From: Bacteroidota bacterium | GTDB lineage: Bacteria > Bacteroidota > Bacteroidia > NS11-12g > UBA9320 | Assembly: GCA_024638525.1 (NCBI GenBank) | Contig: JAHEKB010000141.1 | Span: 1-6,518 of the forward strand | Direction of reading: 5' to 3' | Length of the DNA: 6,518 bases | Shown here: piece by piece, positions 1 through 4,341 of the stretch | Layout of the letters: every line of letters starts with the position of its first letter | How positions within the stretch are numbered: position 1 is the first letter of the stretch | Translations under genes and position numbers: made by a program | The notes under the pieces: model-generated | The model's input: only the letters and a program-made list of their open reading frames with translations | Database searches by the model: none | What the model was told of the DNA's origin: nothing

Positions 1-348
1 AGAATTGATTTTTCTTCGATCTACTTCAAATCCTCTATCCGCGAGAGCTTGAGCAATTTGAATGCTTGTTACAGATCCAAAGATCTTGCCGTTAGAGCCG
101 GCTTTGGTTGGAATGGTGAGTTTGATTCCTTTCATCTTCTCTGCCAAACCTTCCGCCTCTGCTTTGATCTTTTCTTGCTTGTGCGATGCCTGACGAATAT
201 TCTCTTCAGCCATCTTGACGGCTGAATCCGTGGCAATCGTAGCAAGCCCTTGTGGAATTAAGTAGTTTCTACCATAGCCGTTTTTAACTACTACGATATC
301 GTTCTTTTCACCCAATCCCTTTACGAAATCCTTTAAAATTACTTTCAT
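1..348 (-). CDS. rplI: 50S ribosomal protein bL9 (C-terminus cut by window edge)
   Basis: This is the large-subunit protein bL9, which binds 23S rRNA near the base of the L1 stalk and helps keep the reading frame. The 116 visible residues begin MKVILKDFVKGLGEKND and continue with the family hallmark GYGRNYLIPQGLA at about residues 24-36, which is the RNA-binding N-terminal domain. A long charged connecting helix follows at about residues 40-75. The C-terminal domain then begins (IPTKAGSNGKIFGSVTS, about 79-95). Family members have about 150 residues, so roughly 30 are missing beyond base 1. It is the last visible gene of the rpsF-rpsR-rplI operon and starts 23 bases after the rpsR stop. The ATG at 348 is preceded by A/T-rich sequence with no Shine-Dalgarno, as is usual in Bacteroidota. 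Identification is secure. Confidence 0.97.
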   Translation of the reverse strand, partial: MKVILKDFVKGLGEKNDIVVVKNGYGRNYLIPQGLATIATDSAVKMAEENIRQASHKQEKIKAEAEGLAEKMKGIKLTIPTKAGSNGKIFGSVTSIQIAQALADRGFEVDRRKINS

Positions 349-371
349 GATCTTCTATTTTAGGCTTGAAC

Positions 372-638
372 TTATTTTAATTGATCCGCTACATATGGCA
401 AGAGAGCTATGTGTCGGGCGCGTTTAACGGCCTGAGCTATTTTGCGCTGGTACTTCAGAGAAGTTCCTGTAATTCTTCTAGGAAGAAGTTTGCCTTGTTC
501 ATTGATGAACTTCATCAAGAAATCAGGATTCTTATAATCGATGTACTTAATGCCACTCTTTTTAAACCTGCAATACTTCTTGGTTTGATTCAAGGGCGCT
601 GTTGAGAATCGATACTGGCGTTTGTTGTTCCTGCTCAT
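372..638 (-). CDS. rpsR: 30S ribosomal protein bS18
   Basis: This is small-subunit protein bS18, which pairs with bS6 on the 30S platform. The 88-residue product carries the family core: YCRFKKSGIKYIDYKNPDFL at about residues 22-41, then GKLLPRRITGTSLKYQRK (about 49-66), then AVKRARHIALLPY (about 70-82). It is somewhat longer than the 75-residue E. coli protein, with extra residues at both ends. Its ATG overlaps the rpsF stop (ATGA, 635-638), implying translational coupling with its binding partner bS6. Unlike the other visible starts here, this one has a strong Shine-Dalgarno (AGGAGG) seven bases upstream. In Flavobacterium johnsoniae ribosomes bS18, with bS21 and bS6, sequesters the anti-Shine-Dalgarno, and self-regulation of bS18 through such a site has been proposed. 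That mechanism is inferred for this organism. Confidence 0.97.
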   Translation of the reverse strand: MSRNNKRQYRFSTAPLNQTKKYCRFKKSGIKYIDYKNPDFLMKFINEQGKLLPRRITGTSLKYQRKIAQAVKRARHIALLPYVADQLK

Positions 639-1009
639 GCTGTTGCCTCCTCTTTCACTTCTTTAGGTTTGTTAAACTCTCCTTTTCTTCTTCGTTCGTT
701 GTAAACGATAGCGTGCTTGTCTAATTTAATGGTGAGGTATCTCAATACCTGCTCGTCCCTTCTGTATGCAAGCTCTAGTTTATCAACCAGTTCTGCATTG
801 TCAGAAGTGAACTCAAAGATCTGGTAGAACCCAGTGGTCTTCTTTTGAATTGGGTAGGCCATTTTGGTCAAACCCCAATTTTCTTCGTGGATGAGCTCTC
901 CACCATTTTCTGTGATCAGCTTCTTGTAAGCTTCCACTGCATCTTGCAGCATCTTCTCACTAAGCACGGGTGTTAGAATGATCACAGACTCGTAAAATGT
1001 TTTGTCCAT
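635..1009 (-). CDS. rpsF: 30S ribosomal protein bS6
   Basis: This is small-subunit protein bS6, which forms a heterodimer with bS18 on 16S rRNA in the 30S platform. The 124-residue product has the family pattern: YESVIILTPVLSE at the N-terminus (first beta strand), ENGGELIHEENWGLTKMAYPI at about residues 34-54, then GFYQIFEF (about 60-67), and RRDEQVLRYLTIKLDKH (about 83-99) ending in a charged tail. The C-terminal KEVKEEATA tail doubles as the Shine-Dalgarno region of rpsR. It is the first gene of the operon and overlaps rpsR by four bases (ATGA). The ATG at 1009 follows an A/T-rich leader (AACAAATAATA) without a Shine-Dalgarno. Transcription probably starts from the -7 element at 1040-1047, giving a leader of roughly 25 bases. 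Confidence 0.97.
   Translation of the reverse strand: MDKTFYESVIILTPVLSEKMLQDAVEAYKKLITENGGELIHEENWGLTKMAYPIQKKTTGFYQIFEFTSDNAELVDKLELAYRRDEQVLRYLTIKLDKHAIVYNERRRKGEFNKPKEVKEEATA
646..651 (-). promoter_or_regulatory. Strong Shine-Dalgarno (AGGAGG) of rpsR
   Basis: Reading on the minus strand, GAGGAGG lies inside the last codons of rpsF (GAG GAG GCA, encoding E-E-A), with a seven-base spacer (CAACAGC) to the rpsR ATG. The six core bases match the complement of the universal 16S 3' tail. None of the other seven starts in the window has anything comparable. This makes it an unusual, probably regulatory, site in a Bacteroidota genome. Because the same bases encode Glu-Glu-Ala in bS6, chance is possible, but known conservation of such sites before bS18 genes in this phylum argues for function. 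Confidence 0.8.
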
Positions 1010-1039
1010 TATTATTTGTTCTAAAAAAATTTAGGGCTG

Positions 1040-1071
1040 CAAAAGTAATAAAACCCTAATGAAATACGAAA
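1040..1071 (-). promoter_or_regulatory. Bacteroidota-type promoter of rpsF-rpsR-rplI
   Basis: On the minus strand TACTTTTG (1047 down to 1040) matches the Bacteroidota -7 consensus TAnnTTTG exactly. A TTTC resembling the -33 TTTG lies 20 bases upstream (1071-1068). Transcription would begin a few bases downstream, near 1033-1036, leaving a short leader before the rpsF ATG at 1009. A six-base inverted repeat, TTAGGG/CCCTAA (arms 1031-1036 and 1054-1059), brackets the -7 element. The promoter is inferred from consensus and position. Confidence 0.6.
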
Positions 1072-1079
1072 GGATATTA

Positions 1080-1109
1080 CAGTGGAATTTGTGTGCCAAA
1101 TCTGCACTG
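1080..1109 (-). terminator. Possible stem-loop after the lipoprotein gene
   Basis: An imperfect inverted repeat has outer arms CAGTG/CACTG (1080-1084 and 1105-1109) and inner arms ATTTG/CAAAT (1087-1091 and 1097-1101). They are separated by a small internal loop and capped by five bases. It lies about 50 bases past the lipoprotein stop and just upstream of the rpsF promoter, where a terminator would be expected. No run of T follows on the minus strand, so an intrinsic terminator is not well supported. It may be a structural or regulatory element, or chance. Confidence 0.25.
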
Positions 1110-1161
1110 CAATTTCATTCAACTTATTCGGACTAACAACTGCATTCCCTCACTCTCGTAT

Positions 1162-1737
1162 TCACTCTCTGTAGTAGTTCCTCGCCGCCAAATAACTCAA
1201 GTAAAGTATGGGATAATCATCCATCTCTCTATTCAGCTTCCATATGGGCTTCTCTCCAATAAGACTGTGTTCGTTATCTCGCGTCTCAATGATGGACCAA
1301 TGTAGTGCCGTTCTATGTGGTAATCTAACAGCTGTTTTGTCGTCGCTGAGATAAATTTCACTATATCCTTTTGGCATAGCGCTGAAACTGCGCTCCTTTC
1401 CACTTTTCTTAGGTCGCATGATCAGATCTATTCTCTCTGGTCTGATCCAAGAGCGCCACTCCACTTCAAAGTCTTGTTTTTGCCCATTGGAAAGGTGAAT
1501 GCGCACTTCACCAGAATAGCACCCGTAATAGGTCGTTTGTCTAAACTTCAACTTTTTTGTGACTTGGACTTGGTCTGAGCCTTTTTTAATGTAGACCTGT
1601 ACAAGCCAATCTGTTGGAGGATACTCTATGCGATTGTATGGAAATGCGTGGTGCTCTCTTGATGCGCAGGAGAGAACAAAGAAAAGGAGGAGAGTAGGTG
1701 GGATGATTAAAATTGTTCTCACAGCTTTAGCAAACAT
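1162..1737 (-). CDS. Hypothetical lipoprotein, function unknown
   Basis: I do not recognise this family. From the ATG at 1737 the product has 191 residues and begins MFAKAVRTILIIPPTLLLFF, a lipoprotein signal peptide: a Lys/Arg-containing start, a hydrophobic stretch (about 8-22) and the lipobox V-L-S-C with lipidated Cys24. The mature part is polar and rich in basic and aromatic residues (for example WRSWIRPERIDLIMRPKK at about 94-111). It has alternating polar and nonpolar segments suggestive of beta strands and no recognisable catalytic motif. After Cys24 the sequence is ASREHH, not the clearly acidic run described as a surface-export signal in this phylum, so a periplasm-facing anchor is plausible. 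The reading frame is open back to an ATG at 1830. That start is rejected because it would bury the signal peptide and translate through a GC-rich hairpin. The gene stands alone, divergent from dnaX. Confidence 0.72.
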   Translation of the reverse strand: MFAKAVRTILIIPPTLLLFFVLSCASREHHAFPYNRIEYPPTDWLVQVYIKKGSDQVQVTKKLKFRQTTYYGCYSGEVRIHLSNGQKQDFEVEWRSWIRPERIDLIMRPKKSGKERSFSAMPKGYSEIYLSDDKTAVRLPHRTALHWSIIETRDNEHSLIGEKPIWKLNREMDDYPILYLSYLAARNYYRE

Positions 1738-1743
1738 ACTACA

Positions 1744-1777
1744 ATTGCTTGGGGGCCAAGCCCCCCTCCCCAGCAAT
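1744..1777 (-). promoter_or_regulatory. GC-rich hairpin in the lipoprotein leader
   Basis: An inverted repeat with arms ATTGCT/AGCAAT (1744-1749 and 1772-1777) continues inward, after one bulged base, as GGGGG paired with TCCCC (1751-1755 and 1767-1771). An alternative inner hairpin, GGGGGC-CAA-GCCCCC (1751-1765), overlaps it, so the two folds exclude each other. In the lipoprotein mRNA the structure ends six bases before the ATG and could limit initiation. It might instead be a dispersed palindromic repeat. There is no T-run for a clear terminator on either strand. Confidence 0.5.
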
Positions 1778-1879
1778 AAATTTATGGTAAGGACAGCCAG
1801 GTGGCAAATTAAATCACCGAACGTCGCCATTCTTTTCTCAAGCGCTCATCACAATAAATTCCTTCACAGTATTTGCCAA

Positions 1880-1888
1880 TTATCCACA
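1880..1888 (+). promoter_or_regulatory. Consensus DnaA box upstream of dnaX
   Basis: TTATCCACA is an exact match to the DnaA box consensus TTATnCACA, located 41 bases before the dnaX ATG and just upstream of its putative -33 element. I saw no second exact box in the window, so it is not an origin cluster. It may let DnaA-ATP tune dnaX expression, though one nine-base match could be coincidental. Confidence 0.5.
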
Positions 1889-1891
1889 CCC

Positions 1892-1922
1892 CTTGAATAA
1901 TCCCGATAGGAATTCATCTTTG
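1892..1922 (+). promoter_or_regulatory. Putative dnaX promoter
   Basis: CATCTTTG (1915-1922) differs from the -7 consensus TAnnTTTG at one base. CTTG (1892-1895) resembles the -33 TTTG, with a 19-base spacer. Transcription would begin within a few bases of the ATG at 1930, giving an almost leaderless mRNA. This is assigned by consensus only, and the match is imperfect. Confidence 0.4.
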
Positions 1923-1929
1923 CAATTGA

Positions 1930-3018
1930 ATGTCTAATTTCATTGTTTCTGCAAGAAAGTACAGACCCGAAAGCTTTGATGCTGTTGTAGGGCAGAAACA
2001 CATTACTCAAACATTGGTCAATGAGATCAAAAACGATCGACTGGCGCAGGCCTTCCTTTTTTGTGGGCCAAGAGGAGTAGGAAAAACTACATGTGCCAGA
2101 ATTCTAGCCAAAGAAATTAACAAGGGAACCGTTCCTGAAGATTACGATTTTTCATACAACATTTTTGAGTTAGATGCAGCTTCTCACAATTCTGTGGATG
2201 ATATAAGGAGTCTTAATGAGCAGGTTAGAATACCTCCGCAAACGGGAGAGTATAAGGTCTATATCATTGATGAGGTTCACATGTTGTCGCAATCTGCTTT
2301 CAATGCTTTTCTCAAGACTTTGGAAGAACCACCCTCTTATGCCATCTTTATACTAGCAACTACAGAGCGACATAAAATCCTTCCCACCATCCTTTCACGT
2401 TGCCAAATTTTCAATTTTGAGCGCATACAAGTAGGAGAAATTGTGAAGCATCTTAGTGGAATTGCGAAGCAGGAGGGCATAGTGGCAGAAGAAGAAGCTC
2501 TACATCTGATTGCATTGAAGGCCGACGGAGCACTGCGAGATGCTCTGTCAATATTCGATCAAATGGCAAGCTTTGGTGAAGCTGGCAAGATTGGTTATAA
2601 GGAGGTAATTCAAAATCTAAACATCCTGGATTACGAGTACTACTTTCGAATTACAGATACATTTGTTGACGCCGAGCTATCCAAGGCACTTTTAATTTAC
2701 GATGAAATTCAGTCCAAGGGATTTGATGGCCAATTATTCATCAATGGCTTGGCCAATCACTTCAGAGACCTCTTAATGGCGCGAACTGCAGAGACTAGAA
2801 CTTTATTGGATAAGTCAGCAGAGATGAGTGGCAGGTATGAGCGCCAAGCTCAACTGGTATCCACGTCATTTTTAATCAATGCAATAAATATTCTGGGAGA
2901 ATGTGATACGCACTATAAAGCCTCAAGAAACCAGAGGTTGCATGTTGAACTCTGTTTGATAAAACTGGCCTCCCTTCAGCACGCCATTGATGTAGTGAAA
3001 AAAAAAAGCCTGAATTAA
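1930..3018 (+). CDS. dnaX: DNA polymerase III clamp-loader subunit, gamma-like short form (zero frame)
   Basis: This AAA+ ATPase of the clamp loader opens and loads the sliding clamp on primed DNA. In the 362-residue zero-frame product the Walker A motif GPRGVGKT lies at residues 46-53. Walker B IIDEVH is at 112-117, the sensor-1 ATT at about 143-145, the SRC arginine-finger motif at 156-158, and the sensor-2 GALRDAL at 200-206. The collar helices run to about residue 350, so the product stops right after domain III. The usual four-cysteine zinc module between Walker A and ELDAAS is absent: INKGTVPEDYDFSYNIF replaces it, as I recall for flavobacterial DnaX. The ATG at 1930 has no Shine-Dalgarno, but the MSNFIVSARKYRPESFDAVVGQ start is typical. 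Translation ends at TAA (3016-3018), nine bases after an A10 tract, so this form would correspond to gamma. Confidence 0.93.
   Translation: MSNFIVSARKYRPESFDAVVGQKHITQTLVNEIKNDRLAQAFLFCGPRGVGKTTCARILAKEINKGTVPEDYDFSYNIFELDAASHNSVDDIRSLNEQVRIPPQTGEYKVYIIDEVHMLSQSAFNAFLKTLEEPPSYAIFILATTERHKILPTILSRCQIFNFERIQVGEIVKHLSGIAKQEGIVAEEEALHLIALKADGALRDALSIFDQMASFGEAGKIGYKEVIQNLNILDYEYYFRITDTFVDAELSKALLIYDEIQSKGFDGQLFINGLANHFRDLLMARTAETRTLLDKSAEMSGRYERQAQLVSTSFLINAINILGECDTHYKASRNQRLHVELCLIKLASLQHAIDVVKKKSLN
2998..3007 (+). other. A10 slippage site in dnaX (tau/gamma switch)
   Basis: Ten consecutive A (codons AAA AAA AAA A, then GC) encode Lys357-359 at the end of the clamp-loader collar. The tau continuation lies in the -1 frame, which is closed by TGA at 2988-2990. 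The zero frame is closed by TAA at 3016-3018. The frame change must therefore occur within 2991-3015, which contains this tract. Either RNA polymerase slippage (11 or 8 A in the transcript) or a -1 ribosomal slip on A-AAA-AAA would fuse the frames. I see no E. coli-like upstream Shine-Dalgarno stimulator and no convincing downstream stem-loop. A sequencing error in the homopolymer is the main alternative. Confidence 0.75.
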
Positions 3019-3584
3019 GACTGCTTTCTTCCACGGGGTATTACGAGCTGTTTTTTAAGTCTGAGCTTGAGGAGCATAAGAAGCCCTTGAGAGAAGAAAT
3101 GTTAGACGAAGTAGTTAGCACTGTCCGAATAGGTAGCATCAAACAGGCCTTAAAAGCAAAAGTCAAGAAGCCGTCGGTGAGCAATGAAGAAGTAGAAGAA
3201 GTTCCAACTGAAAAAGAACTTCAAACTCCAAGCAAAGATGATTTTGTCAAAAGTTGCAAAGCATATGCAGCAAAACTGAACACTGCTCAGAAGCGTTCCC
3301 TGTCTTCCTATTTCAACGATCCACTCTTTGAATTGGAAGGCTCTTCAATCACTTTTATTGTGGGTTCCAAAACATTGAAAAATGAGTTGGAGTCAAGCTT
3401 AACTGAATTCAAGATTTATTTGGCTGAATATGGTTTTGCACTGGATTTCGACTTCCAAATTAATTCTGAAAAAGTAGCAGAGTACAAATTATTTACGCCA
3501 AAGCAGCAATTTAATGCCTTGAGCAAGGACTACCCTGAGCTCAAAGAATTCGCTCAGCGATTTGGCTTGGACTTTGATGTCTAA
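3006..3584 (+). CDS. dnaX: DnaX tau-specific C-terminal segment (-1 frame continuation)
   Basis: This is the C-terminal part of the tau form, read one base back from the A10 tract (AAG CCT GAA...). Fused to the upstream frame it gives a product of 551 residues. It begins KPELRLLSSTGYYELFF, followed by a charged, probably flexible linker rich in Glu and Lys (about fused residues 380-440). A folded C-terminal domain then ends in YPELKEFAQRFGLDFDV, which resembles Bacteroidota DnaX tails as I recall them. In characterised bacteria the tau tail binds the polymerase core and the helicase, so losing it would leave only the gamma-like loader. There is no stop between 3006 and 3584, and codon usage is like the upstream part. 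A TTG at 3087 can be read as a start, but it lies inside this segment and a separate gene is unlikely. The stop overlaps the converging methyltransferase stop. Confidence 0.85.
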   Translation, partial: KPELRLLSSTGYYELFFKSELEEHKKPLREEMLDEVVSTVRIGSIKQALKAKVKKPSVSNEEVEEVPTEKELQTPSKDDFVKSCKAYAAKLNTAQKRSLSSYFNDPLFELEGSSITFIVGSKTLKNELESSLTEFKIYLAEYGFALDFDFQINSEKVAEYKLFTPKQQFNALSKDYPELKEFAQRFGLDFDV

Positions 3585-4306
3585 GGCCTATAAGCCTTGA
3601 TGATTAGATTGGGAGTAAAAACTACTTCATTCCAAGTTCTGCCACTTGCATAGAGCACAAGCTTGCACTGGATTAGTTTTAATGACCACAAGATTTTTCG
3701 AATGACCTCTTTCAATGGAGATGCATTGTGAATTAAACTTGGATAGACTTCAACCCTTTCAAAACCCGCGGCGCGTAAGAGCTGCAAGGCTGAGCTCTTG
3801 TTCAAAAACACCTCATGGCTAAAGTCGGCATGCGCATATACCGAAGAAAGCGGGGCATCCATGTTCGGCGTGCGAAACAGGACAAAGCCTCCGGGTTTTA
3901 GATGTGCTTTACACGAGGCTAAAAGCTGCATTAATTCATCCTTACTGAAGTGTTCGATGATATCGATCCCAACAATGGCATCTCGATCTCCATTTTCTGG
4001 CATGGCCTCAAAGAGATCGCCTTGGCGAACCTCATTCAATCCCAATTGATGAGCAACATTTACCTGCTCCTCGCTTAAATCAATACCTTCTACCTTTTGG
4101 AAGCCTTTGTCCTTTGCAGCTTTTATAAAGCTGCCAAAACCACAACCAATCTCGAGAATATCAGCAGTTTGGTTCTTGTTTAAATATGGAATTAACTCCT
4201 TTTTATAAAAGGCAGATTGTTGATTGAGGATGTCTTTATTATCAATACCTGAAGCATTGACATGCGTACTGTGGTAATTGCTATAAATCTGCTTTCTGTA
4301 CTCCAT
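3581..4306 (-). CDS. Class I SAM-dependent methyltransferase, substrate unknown
   Basis: This 241-residue Rossmann-fold methyltransferase has the SAM-binding motif I LEIGCGFGSF at residues 51-60. The acidic residue after strand 2 is in EGIDLS (73-78, Asp76), GDLFEAMP follows at 96-103, DAIVGIDIIEHF at 109-120, and LKPGG with FRTPN at 136-148. The start YSNYHSTHV and the later DFSHEVFLNKSSALQLLRAAGF (about 161-182) recall methyltransferases of the UbiE/Methyltransf_23 type often found in surface-polysaccharide gene clusters. No such cluster is visible here, so small-molecule or glycan methylation is a guess. It is probably cytoplasmic, as there is no signal peptide. The ATG at 4306 lacks a Shine-Dalgarno and sits just past a consensus -7 element at 4320-4327. 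It diverges from rnhB across 35 bases and converges with dnaX, their stop codons overlapping by four bases. Confidence 0.9.
   Translation of the reverse strand: MEYRKQIYSNYHSTHVNASGIDNKDILNQQSAFYKKELIPYLNKNQTADILEIGCGFGSFIKAAKDKGFQKVEGIDLSEEQVNVAHQLGLNEVRQGDLFEAMPENGDRDAIVGIDIIEHFSKDELMQLLASCKAHLKPGGFVLFRTPNMDAPLSSVYAHADFSHEVFLNKSSALQLLRAAGFERVEVYPSLIHNASPLKEVIRKILWSLKLIQCKLVLYASGRTWNEVVFTPNLIIKAYRP
3583..3598. terminator. Possible weak hairpin at the convergent gene ends
   Basis: AAGGC (3583-3587) and GCCTT (3594-3598) form a five-base-pair stem with a six-base loop, right at the dnaX stop and inside the last codons of the methyltransferase gene. It lacks a T-run on either strand, so it is at best a weak transcription stop for converging transcripts. 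It is listed because there is no other terminator candidate between the two genes. Confidence 0.25.
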
Positions 4307-4319
4307 GAATAAAGGCTTG

Positions 4320-4327
4320 CAAACTTA
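4320..4327 (-). promoter_or_regulatory. -7 element of the methyltransferase gene
   Basis: TAAGTTTG on the minus strand matches TAnnTTTG exactly and lies 13 bases before the methyltransferase ATG, implying a leader of only about ten bases. No good -33 TTTG was found at the usual spacing. It sits back to back with the rnhB element at 4330-4337. Confidence 0.55.
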
Positions 4328-4329
4328 AT

Positions 4330-4337
4330 TATTTTTG
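4330..4337 (+). promoter_or_regulatory. -7 element of rnhB
   Basis: TATTTTTG matches TAnnTTTG exactly. Its last base is only four bases before the GTG start at 4342, so transcription would begin at or next to the start codon and the mRNA could be leaderless. A -33 match at the usual spacing is lacking, which lowers confidence. Confidence 0.5.
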
Positions 4338-4341
4338 TTCG

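Noticed and set aside
381..605. Plus-strand open frame opposite rpsR.
   Set aside because: It is a shadow of the rpsR coding sequence.
1093..1305. Plus-strand open frame opposite the end of the lipoprotein gene.
   Set aside because: No promoter, no recognisable product, and it overlaps a better-supported gene.
1776..1785. Ten-base palindrome ATAAATTTAT in the dnaX/lipoprotein intergenic region.
   Set aside because: Purely A/T and short; expected by chance in such DNA, and no second copy was seen.
1738..1830. N-terminal extension of the lipoprotein to an upstream ATG at 1830.
   Set aside because: It would place 31 residues before a good lipoprotein signal peptide and translate the GC-rich hairpin.
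1628..1900. Plus-strand open frame with AGGAGG at 1686-1691 before an ATG at 1703, encoding a short hydrophobic peptide.
   Set aside because: It is antisense to the lipoprotein signal peptide and leader, the spacing to the ATG is long, and Shine-Dalgarno sites are not the normal start signal in this lineage. The product resembles nothing known.
2940..3075. E. coli-like stimulators of dnaX frameshifting (an upstream Shine-Dalgarno or a downstream stem-loop).
   Set aside because: No AGGAG-like site precedes the tract. The only downstream pairing seen (AGACT/AGTCT with a loop of nearly 40 bases) is too weak.
3087..3584. A separate gene beginning at TTG 3087.
   Set aside because: The frame is open back to the A10 tract and its product is the tau-type C-terminus of DnaX, so it is better read as the shifted continuation.
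3798..4049. Plus-strand open frame inside the methyltransferase gene.
   Set aside because: Shadow frame; the opposite strand has all methyltransferase motifs.
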